Below are positions 11,018-23,400 of a DNA stretch of 64,000 nucleotides, piece by piece. A program made the translations under genes and the position numbers. The DNA is from Tritrichomonas musculus. Its lineage: Eukaryota > Parabasalia > Tritrichomonadida > Tritrichomonadidae. The stretch covers positions 10,602,001 through 10,666,000 of the forward strand of contig JAPFFF010000001.1 in NCBI GenBank assembly GCA_039105265.1. Direction: 5' to 3'. The notes beneath the pieces are model-generated. The model saw nothing but the letters and a program-made list of their open reading frames with translations, was not told the origin of the DNA and did not search any database. How positions within the stretch are numbered: position 1 is the stretch's first letter; the number at the start of each line of letters is the position of its first letter.

Positions 11018-12274
11018 ATGACGAACATCAATTGTTTTAGAAATAATCTTTGGGATCTACAACAAAAAAATCGATATACAGACGTCACACTCGAAGTAGG
11101 TAATGATCGTTATGATTGTCATCGCAATGTTCTAATTTCTAATAATGGATATTTTTATGATCTTTTTATGCGCGGATTTGGAGAAGAAAATTCAAATGAA
11201 ATCAAAATCCGCGTTCCAGATCCGAATAATCATTTTAAATTTATTTTGAAATATCTTTATACTGGTGATACTTCATTTTTAAGTTTTGATAATGCATTTT
11301 CTATAATGACACTTGCACAATATTTCCAGCTTGATGATCTTGTTGCAGGTAGCCAAAATTATTTTTGCCAATTTTTAAATTCTGGTATAAAAAATGGAGA
11401 TGAATTTGAACAAGGAATTGGTTCTCTTATTGATGCGCTAACAAATAACGAAACCGTTCCACTTCTAAGCGATAAATTTAAAGATGCAATTGCTGCCAAT
11501 TTTGAATATTTCAGTAAAAATCCTCAATTTTTACGAGTTCCAGAATTTTTAGTTAGATCTATATTATCAAGGATGTGCCTTAGAATACCATCCGAAGTTT
11601 TTCTTGCCTGGTTTCTTAGTCAATATATAGACCAAAATAACCTTTCTGGGAATTCTTTCAAACAATATGTTAGATGGCAATTTTTAAAAGACGAAGATTG
11701 GCTTACTTTTGATTATACTAAGTTTTGCGATGAGAGATTCAAAGAACAGACCTTAAGAACTAGAAAAAATCTCTTGAAATATGAAACTCCACCATTAATT
11801 GCTCTTTCTATAAGTGCGACAAACTATCAAGACACTCTTACCTCACTTCATCGTTACACTTCAGTCAGGATTAAAACATTCGATGAACTTAAAGTTGTCA
11901 ATAATCAGACATTTGCAAACAATAATTCTGATATAATAGTAGATGGATTGAATTTAAATCCTCCTCAAATTACTATAAGAACAACTTTCGACAAAAATGG
12001 TGGTATTTATTTAAGCCATATGCACATTTCAATGGTTGGTACAAAAGGAAACTTGCTACTTTGCTATACTCTAAAGGATTCAAGTGGTGCTCATATAAAA
12101 GGAGCTGAAGTTCCTCCTTCCAATGGTAAATCAAAAGTTGAATTTGATATTATTTTTAATGAAAAAACTGTATGCAATAATTTAAAGATAAATTTCATAG
12201 CAGAAGATAAGAGACAAATAAGAATAGATTCCATGACAATTTCTGGCTTTTCATATGATAAAAGAAAATTATAA
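11018..12274 (+). CDS. BTB/POZ-BACK domain protein
   Basis: The 418-residue protein starts almost directly with a BTB fold at about residues 10-115: YTDVTLEVGNDRYDCHRNVL, then NGYFYDLFMRGFGE, FKFILKYLYTGD, and MTLAQYFQLDDLVAGSQNYF. A helical BACK-like stretch follows (about 130-230), then a beta-rich C-terminal half (about 265-415) with FDELKVVNNQTF and NNLKINFIAEDKRQIRI, which may be a discoidin- or jelly-roll-like module but was not identified. BTB proteins dimerise and usually recruit Cullin-3 ubiquitin ligases or bind other partners; trichomonads have large families of this design. The ATG is supported by a TCATTT initiator. It is divergent from the enolase-like gene with 163 bases between the start codons. 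Confidence 0.87.
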   Translation: MTNINCFRNNLWDLQQKNRYTDVTLEVGNDRYDCHRNVLISNNGYFYDLFMRGFGEENSNEIKIRVPDPNNHFKFILKYLYTGDTSFLSFDNAFSIMTLAQYFQLDDLVAGSQNYFCQFLNSGIKNGDEFEQGIGSLIDALTNNETVPLLSDKFKDAIAANFEYFSKNPQFLRVPEFLVRSILSRMCLRIPSEVFLAWFLSQYIDQNNLSGNSFKQYVRWQFLKDEDWLTFDYTKFCDERFKEQTLRTRKNLLKYETPPLIALSISATNYQDTLTSLHRYTSVRIKTFDELKVVNNQTFANNNSDIIVDGLNLNPPQITIRTTFDKNGGIYLSHMHISMVGTKGNLLLCYTLKDSSGAHIKGAEVPPSNGKSKVEFDIIFNEKTVCNNLKINFIAEDKRQIRIDSMTISGFSYDKRKL

Positions 12275-12620
12275 TTATATTAGAAATAATAATTAATAAG
12301 TATTCCTTCATTTATGTAAAGAAAATGTATTCTGTATTTTTAGATTTATGCATTTATTTTTATTGTATCATATTCAATTTAATTATTTTAGAGGTCAAAT
12401 CATTTTGAATAACAAAGACACAAACTTTGGAAATATGTTGCATTATAAACCAATTTTTATGTTGAAAGAGTAAAAAAGTTCAAAAAGTTTAATTAATAAT
12501 AATAATTATAATATTTTACAAGTATATAAAATACTAGATTATATGAGATTTTTTTTATCTAATAATATAAAACATACAAATATATTTTACACATATCAAA
12601 AAGATTTTGTAAAGACACAT
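12275..12620. other. Intergenic between convergent BTB and WD-repeat genes
   Basis: AT-rich 346 bases holding the 3' flanks of two convergent genes. Nothing structured was seen. Confidence 0.7.
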
Positions 12621-14099
12621 CTAGGTAAATTTAGGATCTAGTAGGTACTTAAACCAATATGGAACAGATTCATTTGCTTTGCTCCACCAAATTGTTTTCC
12701 CTTTGTTATCTAAAGCAAAAATCATTACTTTCTTTTCAATTAATTTCTTAATGATATCAGTCAAATCTTCTCTTTGTTTTTTCATCTGATTTGGGATTAA
12801 TTTTGGAAGAATAGGTGGAATTATAATTTTAACATAACCACATGATACGTCAAATGAAACTGGAAATGAATATGAAGGCGATTTTGAGAGCTCTTTAAGC
12901 TTCCTTTTGAAACTAACATAACCAAAATTTTTTTCTACTTCTAAAGTTTTCAAATTCAATAAAATAACTTCTTTTCGAGAAGTTTTGCATAGAATATCTG
13001 TTGACGTTTGGGGGATTCTTACTGCCTTAGTATATGAAACGTCATTATCAATTTTATTTATTATTTCATTTTCAGAATTGATGCAAAAAAGAACCCCATC
13101 TGAAGTTGCAATGTGAAAAAGTGGAGATGATTTTTGTTGACTATTTTTTGTTTTTTTTGGCTGATTCGTACTATTATTTTGTTCAAAGCTGTTCGACGGC
13201 ATTACACACCCATATGAAATTGGCTTTCTGATTTCAATTGTTTCAAATTTATTTACATTCAAATCATAAATATTTCCATTTGCAGTAAAAATAACAAATT
13301 TTTCATTGTACGGGCATATTGAAACAATTCTTGATTCGAATTTTTTCTTTTCAATATATTGATATACTTTTTTATTGCCCTTATTGGAATCATGATTTTT
13401 GATTTTGAAAAGAAGAACAGATCCGTCAAGAAAACCAGCAGCAAAAAACGATGAATTTTGAGATAAAACTTTTGTTGCGGCATCAAAAGACGCTATTTGG
13501 GCTTGTCCACTTGAGGAATCAATTTTAGATGATAGTAATTTACCATCTGTAGTTCCAAATATGATTTCACCATCAGAATGACTGAAAATAGTATGAACTG
13601 AATTATTCAAATGAATAGCTCTGAAAGATTTTACATTTTTTTCATTGATAGTTGATAATAATATCAATGGCTCAGAAGACGAAGAAATTAATGTATTGCC
13701 ACAAATAGAGACTGCTAATATATAATCAGAATGCTCCGAAAATTTTGAAAATTTAGGTTCTTGGCTATAGTCGAAAATTTCTTCAGAATATGTGAGCATA
13801 ATATTCATGTCGTAAGATCCGGTTACAAAGTACTTATCATCTAAAAAAACTGCTGAAATCCATGATGAATGAAGACTAAGAGACCTTTTGATTTCATAGG
13901 TTTGGGCATCAATTTGAAAAATACGACCATCTTTAGATGAACATATTAAATCTTTATCACCTAAAAAATTAATTGAAGAAAATTCTTTGAGTTGAAATTT
14001 GCTGATAGGAGTTATATTTGCATGAATCGTAACATCTTGACATAACATTTCATAATAAAAGATAAAAATAAAAATATTTTTGAAATACATATATCTCAT
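12621..14099 (-). CDS. WD40-repeat-like protein of unknown partner
   Basis: A 492-residue protein with repeated beta-blade patterns: INFLGDKDLICSSKDGRIF, then SLHSSWISAVFLDDKYFVTG SYDMNIML, SEHSDYILAVSICGN, and HTIFSHSDGEIIFGTTDGKL. These are spaced about 40 residues apart over the first 300 residues, as in a beta-propeller, although classic Trp-Asp ends are mostly degenerate. The C-terminal 90 residues (KKQREDLTDIIKKLIEKKVM) look helical. The first 16 residues (FKNIFIFIFYYE) are unusually hydrophobic and AT-coded; the Met at residue 17 (ATG at 14049-14051) may be the real start, because propeller proteins of this kind are normally cytosolic. Expected role: scaffold in a complex; which one is not visible. 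Confidence 0.75.
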   Translation of the reverse strand: MRYMYFKNIFIFIFYYEMLCQDVTIHANITPISKFQLKEFSSINFLGDKDLICSSKDGRIFQIDAQTYEIKRSLSLHSSWISAVFLDDKYFVTGSYDMNIMLTYSEEIFDYSQEPKFSKFSEHSDYILAVSICGNTLISSSSEPLILLSTINEKNVKSFRAIHLNNSVHTIFSHSDGEIIFGTTDGKLLSSKIDSSSGQAQIASFDAATKVLSQNSSFFAAGFLDGSVLLFKIKNHDSNKGNKKVYQYIEKKKFESRIVSICPYNEKFVIFTANGNIYDLNVNKFETIEIRKPISYGCVMPSNSFEQNNSTNQPKKTKNSQQKSSPLFHIATSDGVLFCINSENEIINKIDNDVSYTKAVRIPQTSTDILCKTSRKEVILLNLKTLEVEKNFGYVSFKRKLKELSKSPSYSFPVSFDVSCGYVKIIIPPILPKLIPNQMKKQREDLTDIIKKLIEKKVMIFALDNKGKTIWWSKANESVPYWFKYLLDPKFT

Positions 14100-14952
14100 A
14101 TTATATTTAATAAATATAATTGTCTAAATTAGAAAAGTGCTTTATCATGCATTCATAAATATCATAATTAAATTAGTATGATATTAATTGATATTATTAT
14201 AAGTTTTTATGCATATGACAATCAATTTTTTTTAATTCATAAATATTTCGATTAAAAATCATATGATTTTCGATATTTTAATATATAACATTTAAATGAC
14301 ATTTTTATAAAAGATATTTCATTTATGATAAATTTTTAACATACAATCTTTCTAAAAACCCATTTTATTTTTACGACTATTCAATTTTATTAATAAAAAT
14401 TAGGCAGGATAATAAAATTTGTGTAAGCTCTCAGAATTTTCACCAATTTTGAATTATCACAACAAATTTGAGAGTAAAACTTTTTTAGAGGAATCTTTTT
14501 ATTTTTTGAAAGGAGATATAATATATTCAAAATTCTAATTACCAATAATAATAAGCACCAGATAATTTATGTATTGGTTATTATATTGTCAAATGAAAAT
14601 AAATATATATATAATTATTGAATTTATCGATAATCTAGCAATATATAGCTATTTAATATTTTTTCTTTCAATTCAATTTTGAGAAACAAAATTTGTATTA
14701 ACTCATAGAAATACCCAGTCTTATTAAAAATACAGATATACATATATAACATATATCTTGATTAATTTGATTTTTTTTTCCTTGAAAGAAATAACCATTC
14801 ATGTATTTTAAAACAAAGAATTTTAGGATTTAGGATTTTCATATATCTTATGAAATTTGACAAGATATATGTAACATATATTCATTAAACAAACTGCTTG
14901 ATTTATATATACATAAAATTATTAAAATATAAGCAATTTAATATTAAAATAA
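14100..14952. other. Intergenic, AT-rich; no gene seen
   Basis: About 850 bases upstream of the WD-repeat gene. There are several short AT runs and no convincing coding frame, RNA gene or terminal repeat. Confidence 0.6.
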
Positions 14953-16258
14953 TAGAGTACGCCGAAATAGTGAATTGTTATTTGAAAAAAGTATCAATAA
15001 TGAAAAAGCATAAGTTATTCCAAAGAAAATAAGTTTTTTATATTCAAACTTGTTAAATAAAGAAAAATAAAACTGTATGAAATAACTCTTCCTTTTTGTT
15101 CAACGTGAGTTTTTCTAAATAATCAAAAAATTCGATAGGTAAACCTTGTTCAAAAACCATTACCTCCTTCTCAATTTAAAATAATCATATCTTTATATTT
15201 TAAATATGAATTCATTTTTTAAAATTTAATTAATATTATGATAATTATTTAATATATTATTAAAGAAGAATAATGCAATTAAATTGTTTGATAAAAAAGA
15301 TAAAATGATTTAAAATTTGAAATGGAGGTAAAGTTTTTTGAACTCAGTTTAATTGTTTTTATTCAAAAAAAAATTTTTTTCAGAAAAGTTTGTTTTTCAA
15401 AAAAAACTATTTTTTTCAATAAATGTTTGTGATTTAGAAAATAATGTTTTTCCAAGTTTTTTATATGAAATTCGATTTTATTTATTTAATTCAGTATTGA
15501 ATGAAAAATCAAATAATTTCTGCTCATAATGATCTTATTCTTATTCTTATTTACTTAAAATACCAAAGAATGTAATTTACAATAAATATTGTGTTTATTT
15601 TGAATATATTTATGATTGGCCATTAGTTTTTTAAACATATCATTTTAATTTCGGAATGATCAATATTCTGCTTTAACAAAATGATTTTTAAAAATATATA
15701 TCAAATAAATTATAAACTTTATATAATTGAATTCATTGAATTATTCAAGAACGGGAAATCTATTATCTTTTTTCCCCCAATTTTTTTATCATATGCCACC
15801 TCAACTAACTAATATAACTTCCAACCTGTAATTTTTTGGCCTATTATTCATAGAAATCATTAATCTGTATTGGTTGGATTAATAGGAAAATTTATTATTC
15901 TAAAGAAACAAAAATCGTTTGCCCAATTGGATTATTAAATTTGTAAAACTTATTTTTTTTAGAAAAATATTACTAACAAAATAAACTCAAATACTAAAAA
16001 AAGAAGAAACTTGATTTTTTAAAAAATATTTTTTATCGAAAATATCATGTTTTTTGTAATTCTCCACTTTTTCTGAAAAAAAGTTAGTTATTGTAAAATA
16101 TATGATAATATTCAAAAAACACCAATTTTTCAACAAAAACAAAGTTTTTATTTGGAAATGTTATTAAAAATACAAAAAGAATAGTATACCGAAAATATGG
16201 CGCTTTTTTGACTTTGTTAATTTTTTCAAAAAAGAAAACGCTATTTCGGCGTACTCTA
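14953..16258. mobile_element. TA-flanked inverted-repeat element, 1.3 kb, non-coding
   Basis: TA at 14953-14954 is followed by GAGTACGCCGAAATAG. The exact reverse complement CTATTTCGGCGTACTC ends at 16256 and is followed by TA at 16257-16258. Ends of 16 bp and a TA duplication fit the Tc1/mariner group, and 1,302 bp is the length of a simple mariner. The interior shows no transposase frame, so it is a dead or non-autonomous copy. Confidence 0.78.
15148..15343. repeat. Imperfect inverted repeat inside the TA element
   Basis: GTTCAAAAACCATTACCTCC (15148-15167) faces GGAGGTAAAGTTTTTTGAAC (15324-15343), with about 18 of 20 positions complementary and a 156-base AT-rich spacer. It may be a smaller element nested in the larger one; no target duplication could be shown. 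Confidence 0.55.
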
Positions 16259-16434
16259 ATATAAAAAAAAATAAGTAATAAATTATTTGCAATTAAGCAT
16301 AAGATAGTTTGCATTTTTTTGTGATGAAAACAATAAAGCAAGTAATTAATATAATATATTATTTTATATGTAACAATAAATAAGACATTTCACATTATAA
16401 AATATCGAAATAAATAAAACAATATTTGAAGGAT

Positions 16435-16752
16435 TCAATCATAACCGCGAGTAAATGGCTTGACTGTTCCAACACCTGTTTGAATTAGGGTTGACTTCTT
16501 ATTTTGAATAGGAGGAGGTGGAAGTTGATCAGCATGCACTAATTTCACATTGATTCCTCTTATAATCATTAAACCTCTATGCTCTTGGTATGTTTGCCCA
16601 TCAATAATTTGAATTTCATCACAATCTTTTAATACAATATTAAGATGTTTGTCATATCCAATTAATATACCATGAAAATAATTTGTATCTGATAATTTAA
16701 CATCGACGGTACCATTTAATAAACGAGTAAGCAAGGCTTGATTTGCTTCCAT
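16435..16752 (-). CDS. Sm-fold snRNP protein, SmB-like
   Basis: 105 residues with the two Sm motifs. Sm1 is at about residues 14-48 (VDVKLSDTNYFHGILIGYDK, then HLNIVLKDCDE). Sm2 is at about 58-74 (HRGLMIIRGINVKLVHAD). The DKH-x-N-x-x-L-x-D-C-D-E signature and the RG-x-x-x-I/L-R-G block followed by a proline run (QLPPPP) are closest to SmB/B'. Sm proteins form the seven-membered ring on spliceosomal U snRNAs; parabasalids have few introns but keep the spliceosome. The short Pro-containing tail lacks the long PPPGM repeats of animal SmB. An LSm assignment cannot be fully excluded. Confidence 0.82.
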   Translation of the reverse strand: MEANQALLTRLLNGTVDVKLSDTNYFHGILIGYDKHLNIVLKDCDEIQIIDGQTYQEHRGLMIIRGINVKLVHADQLPPPPIQNKKSTLIQTGVGTVKPFTRGYD

Positions 16753-17411
16753 TAATAAATGATTTATTAATTTCTATTTTGACAAACTTTGTTTAATTTT
16801 TTGAATGTTTCTGAAAATAAATAAAAATTATCAAAGATAGAGCCATATTTATATATTTAATAGATACTATCTAATAATATCTAATAGATTTTTACCACTA
16901 AAAGGTATTTTTGTAAATAAATTTTTAATATCAACCTCTTTTCTTTGGCTTATATATATACCAAGAAGCTTTAGTACCCTGAAATATTCATTTTAACAAT
17001 AAATAAAAATAGTATTCCTTTATTTATTTTTGAACCTAGAGAAGTGTAAAAATGAAGATCGTTTAAATTAATTAGTTTTACTCACAATCATTTCTATATT
17101 AATTGAATTTTTGACAGAAATTCCGTTCAAATTTTTTTATCAAACTTTCAATTATTCAACCCACATATATATACACTGTATTTACTAAAATAGGGCTAAA
17201 AATCAAATAAATAGAATCAAAAATAACGAATAATCAAAAAGAATGGTTGAAAGTATACATTTATTTCTCATGCCAATATATTTATTATTTTAATAGAAAT
17301 TGATTTATATTTTTTATAAATATTGAAATAATAATATTTTATAAATAAAAAATCTATATTTAATGATAAATATAATTTTAATAATCGAAAATATTTAATA
17401 TAAAAAAATAA
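16753..17411. other. Divergent intergenic region between the Sm and BEACH genes
   Basis: About 660 bases of AT-rich sequence. A short purine/pyrimidine-mixed patch around 16930-16990 (GGCTTATATATATACCAAG) contains a small palindrome-like TATATATA core. No RNA gene could be assigned and no further gene was seen. Confidence 0.55.
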
Positions 17412-17418
17412 ATGGATA

Positions 17419-20400
17419 TTGAATTTATGTGAGTTTATTTGGTCAAGTTTCAATAAATCTATTCAAGTGGCTGCAATTCATTTACTCGATCCTGAATCTC
17501 TTTGCATTTCAATTCTTTCTCTCAAGTTAAACAACGATACGTATTTAGAAAATTTCCCTGATGAAATTCAAGATATATTCAATTCCATTCATTTTATTAA
17601 TTATCAACAGAATGAAATAAAGCAGATATCAAAAGAAATATTGATAGATCACATACCGTATTTTGATGTTCTTCAACAGCATCACTTTTCTTTACAAATA
17701 AATAAACAATTTCTATTAACTATATCCCAAAATTACAATTCTTTTATGCCATATTATCCATTTGTGGCCCAATGCATATTACAATTCTATTTATCATGGA
17801 TGCTTACATATAATGAACGACAAACTATATCTTTTTTTAATGAATTATTATTTAATTTAATACTTATTTCAGAGACACAAAATAATACTAATTTACAAAA
17901 AATACAAAATTATTCGATTTCAGCCTTTTATCATTTAGTTAGTAGTATCCGAATTCAAACTTTAAACAATTTAGATTTTACCATGCTTTGTGAAAATTTA
18001 AAAATATACTATTCAATTGAAGTAACACTTCCTCAAGAAGCGTACAGTCTTCTCAGTCAAACAGCCAAAGCCATATTATCGCTTACACCATCAAAAAACA
18101 CAGAAGATATGAAAACATCATTTTTTGAATACATTATTTCACTTTTAAATTCCCTTGACAAGAATATTCCTAATGATACAGTTCTCCAGATATCTAATTC
18201 ATTAATGCCAATGCTTTCTCATCTTGATACCAAAGCCATAACGTATTTTAAATGTCTTTCAAATTACATTTCAAATGCTTCTCATATTTATGACGTTTTA
18301 ACAACTGCCATTTACCTAGAAATAAGCCAATCTGACCCCTTTCTTGTTCTGAATGTGCAACATACAGATCCTTCAGAGATAGAAAAAGAGAAACTTCCTG
18401 CGTTATCAGCACCAGAAGTTACACTTCGTTTCTGGGACAAATCAGTGTCAGAAAAGTGGTTCAATTTGAAAGAAAACATTCATCTTCCTGATCGAAAAAG
18501 TGACAAATCATTAGTATCACCTCAATTAAAAGTAATTTTGGATTTAATCATCGAATCTACTCATTCTAAGAAAGAACTTACAATGAACCTTCTTGATTCA
18601 TTTTCATTTTTAACTTCAAAAAATAATGACAACGAAAAACATTCATTTTATTTGCATTGCATCTTTTTATACATTTGCATTGAAGTTAAAGAATTTGTCC
18701 GAAATGAGGACATAATAAACATCCTGATAGACGAACCATTCTTTGATCCATCTGTCACTATTTTCAACAACCAAATTGACAATGAAGAAAAAGAAAAAGA
18801 AAAAAAAGAAGAAGAAATTGGCTTTGAATTCATCGACTCATTGCGAACATCCATTGTTGACATTGCCTTATTTCACATGCAATCATTTGATAAGATCTTA
18901 TTGAAGTGGATTCAATATCCGCATCTTTTCATTGAGATTGTTCATCGAATTATTCGGAATTCTCATCTTCACATTGACACGTCAAATGTCAACACAATCA
19001 GCCGGGCATTGATGATCAGTTCCATTTATTACCAGCAACTTCACTACACGGACGATACACACACAAATTTGATAGAAACCGTCAGAAGATCACTTTTTCT
19101 GTTGATCACACAATTCATGCAACTTCAACACGCACCACATCTTCTTTTTTCGAATTCTTGTTTTGTTTCGTTTCTTCTTGCATTCATGTTTGAAGTTCCT
19201 CTTCGTGGTTTTGTATTGGCCAATATATTGACCTTCCTAACTAAGCATCAAACGCTTCCATCTAATGATTCACTTCAAAGCATGATTCTTCAAATCATCC
19301 AGATTTGTTCGCAATTCTTTCCTGAAGAAAAGTTCATCGTGCTCGTCATGGAGCTCCTTCAAACTTTAGTTGAAGCTTTGATTCATCAAAGAATTTTGAC
19401 AAAATATTTCGAGCCTCTTTGTATTCCCGTCTTTTCATCTCTGAATAGTCTAGATAATTCTGAGTTATCACGAAATTACATCCTTGTTTGCATTCAATTC
19501 TTCGCACTCACAACTTTGACCCAATCGATGAACAGCCTTCAAATTTCGGAGCTTGAAAATTCAATACACATTGCATTCAATGATGTGATTCCTCAACAGT
19601 TGACGAACAGACTCATTCAAATGATAGCTGGTGAAGTTCTCCCTTCTCTTTCACCAACATTCATCATCAGGCAACCCAAAGTTTTAGGCTTGTTCTTGAA
19701 GATTTCGCTGAAGGACAACAAATTGTTAGACACGATCAACTTTTTGGATCAACTCTGTCAATTTTCAGCTCTCAATTGTCAAAGTTGTCATTTGTCAGAA
19801 TTTGACCATTATTTGATCGATTTGATCGTTGAGATGAAAGATTCACCTGCTGAAATAATTAACGCCATTTTGACACTTTTTCAGAGGATAGCGTCGGTTA
19901 TGTCATCGGTCTCAATTGTTCAACGCTTCATCTCTTTGCTGTCACCGATAAATGGCCGGAAAATCCCTAAAAACATGAACCTGTACCTAAGAACAATCAA
20001 CAACATTGTTTCTACAGCTTCTCGCCTTCCAGTTGCATCTCTTCCATTGACTGAGAACTCGGCGAAGATTGAAATTCAAGGCTTGAATTCGACTGATCTT
20101 TCAAACGGCTTCACATTTGTTTTCTGGATCAATGTTGACTACTCGCTTGCACAGTACAGGCCGATGATCTTCTCAATTTGCGACACGAAAGGACGGACAC
20201 TTCGCTGGTCACTGTCCGGCACCAATCTCTTTTGCACGCAACGATCAAATGGCCTTGAATCCAATGGAAAAGTTAACGCAAATCTGCCGATATCAACGTG
20301 GACATTCGTCGCTGTTTCCTACAATTTGTTCCCGGAAGAGAAGATCATTGAAATGAGGACAATTTTTGGATCTGAAGAGGCAAAACCGTTAGAATTTTGT

Positions 20401-23400
20401 GAGATGAATTTCCAGCCAGGACCTTTAACTTGCTACATCGGAGGAGTTGCACCTAAATCCGTACATTCAGATTTAATAACTCGGCTCGGAGCCTTCGGGC
20501 TATTTAAATTGTTGACGCCTGAACAAATTTCATCAATAAAAGAAATGGGGCCCCGATTATCTGGTGTTCTTTCAGAGACGCCGTTTTTCTTTTATCATCT
20601 AGATGAAGTCAACGATCAGTTGGAATTGAAGACTAAGTCAGCGATGTCGAACATTGAAGCCAAAATGTCTTTTGCCTCCATTCGTTTTAATACAACTTTT
20701 TCTGACATTTTAATCAACTTTTGCAAAGTCGAAATTTTGCTTCCTTTGTTTAGCGAACTTGACATGCCAATGGAAGATGGCGAGAAGTATCCAAACCTCG
20801 TCAAAACAGTCATTGAGCTTCTTGGCAACACACTGGCTATCTCGAATAGAGCACAAGAAATGTTCAAGCGAGCAAGCGGCTTTGCAATCATCTCTCATTT
20901 GTTGTTGTCATCATCGCCGAAGAACATTGACTATTCGCTTTACTTGCAATTTTTCACATTGATGACGTCTTTCACAAGCGAAAATCTTCAGCACGAAGTG
21001 CTAAAATACATCCTATTGAACATGAACATTTGGATAAAAACAGACGCCGATAATCACATCAGAATAGTCAGACATTGGGCGCGTGTAATTTTCCCTTCTT
21101 TGAAATATCTCATTTCCGACTTGATAACTTTTCAAGACATTTTATTCATGCTTCGTGCTTTTTATTACTACAAGGCAGTGAATGAAGAAGAGGACAACAT
21201 TCAGATCAAAAGATGCGATGGTTTGAATGTCCTCGAATGCCGTCAATTAATGTGCAACATTGCCACCTCTTTGGCTTCTGAATCAATGACTGTTGAAGAT
21301 TTTGATTGCTTGGCAAGTCATTGCATAACGTGTGCAGAAACTCAACAAATTCCTGATTTATTAAGATTATTAAAAAGTTTAATAATTTGCCATCCGTCGC
21401 CTTTACTTCGGATCACATCACAAATTGATGTGATTTACTTTTTGTATAGTTTATTTAACAGGCATTCGGATGAAATTAATTGCCTTATAATTGACAATGT
21501 CATTGCATTCCACAAATATGGAATATTAAAGCAAGACTCTTTACAATTGCATATCATTAGACTTCAAAATCAATTGTCACCTTCGATTTTGAACGAAGAT
21601 TTGATGAAAAACTTGGTTAATATGATGACATCGACTTATCCTGAAATGCTTCCTATTTGCTCATTGGCTGCCATATCGCTAGACGAGCCAATTGTTCTTT
21701 GGTTTATTGAACAACTTCAATTGAATCCACATTCTGAATATTACCAACACTTCACATGGCCAATGTGGCCTGTAATTTTAATGTTTCACAGTTCTCAAAC
21801 GGTTCAAATTGAAATGTTGAAGTTCTTCATTAAATTGCCAGCCGTTCAATGGCAAAATGCTTTCATTATGATCATCTATGTCGGATTCATATTGGAAGAA
21901 GATCCGTCTTTCTTGTTGAAAATGTTCCTTCAAATCATTCTTGATCAAGGCATTGAAAAGACAATCACTAACTATCAAATATTCTTTAAACTGTGTTCTT
22001 TTTATCTCTTCTCGCCAACGAAGAGACAAACGACAATCATGTTCAATTCAATCTACCAAAATTCGGTCTTTAATGATCGGACAAAGAATCACTTAGCAAG
22101 CTCAATTCCACAAAGAGCACTTAGTTCACTTGTGAAGCATCCAAATAACAGCAACAGTGGCAGTAGCACTAGCAACAGCAGTCGTTCTGTTATCATTGAT
22201 AAAAGCTGCAGTATTGGCACAATTAATTATAATAACAATAGCAACGGAAATTGCCAAAAAATAATGATAAAGAGCAAAAGCATGAATTTGGATCATGACC
22301 ATGAAAAGACAGGACAATTGTCAAGCAGCTCGAATCATAAGCTGATACTGAACTCGGTTGATGTTAAAGAAATCGGCATTGATGATGATGATGATGACAA
22401 AAAAAATGCCATTTTAGAATCAAAACTAATTTGTAAGTCGTATTCAAGTTCAATTGACTTTCAAAACTATTTGAATGACACATGTAACATTGACCATATT
22501 TTTGAGAGGATCAGTTCACTAACCGTTCCATCATCGCCATATCACTTTTCATTGAGATTCAATAAGCAAATGAAATGGATTGACATTGAAATGGCCAAAA
22601 AGTTTGCTGACTTATTCCAGGATTTTGGCATCAATTCATTTTTGGAGTCTTATTTGATCATTCTTTCATTCATTTGTCCAGAAGATCCTTCATTCGTCCA
22701 GTCACATTTATCATCGATAAACTTGTCGAATGAAGAGGTGCATTTATACGAAGGAGCACTTGATTTAATCATTCATCATTTCCATGTAATTGGCCACACA
22801 ATTAAAATACCGAATGTCAATTTAAATGCCAAACAAAAGAAAGAAATAGAAGAAAATGCATTCCATTGTATTGAAAGTCATAAGTTTTCGCAGCAACATG
22901 AAATTAATAGATTATGTCTAAACTTATCATTTTTACTTAAAGAACTTGTTAAATCGTCCACAAAAAGACTAAATATTAAAAATTATCCAACTTTAGTGTA
23001 TTGCCAAGATCAATTAACAGCAATATCGCATCTCATCAATAAACAACTTATTGACAATAAAAGGAAATGGATGCGTCTTTGGCGTTGTTTAGCAATCGAT
23101 CATGCTCCATGGGACTGTAATACTCATGGCGAAGCTCATTTTAAAAGAGACAATACTTTTTGCCTTCATTTTTGTCCGTTTAAAATTAAAAGAAATTGGA
23201 AATTTGATGATCATAAAGATGCATTTATAACTAAAGGTCAACAAATGTCATCTGAATCAGCAGCAGAACTTTTAATTAAAGAAGATCTCGAACATCGTAA
23301 ATCACGATATGGAATTAAAGCACCACTTCCATTACTCGAAATAAATGACAATGATATAGACAATGTTTACTCAGATGAATATATTGCTTATCTTGATCAT

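Noticed and set aside
17412-17432. ATG at 17412 as the start of the BEACH gene through a tiny intron
   Set aside because: No trichomonad-type splice sites (GTATGT-like donor, ACTAACACACAG-like acceptor) were found; left as an unresolved start in the findings.
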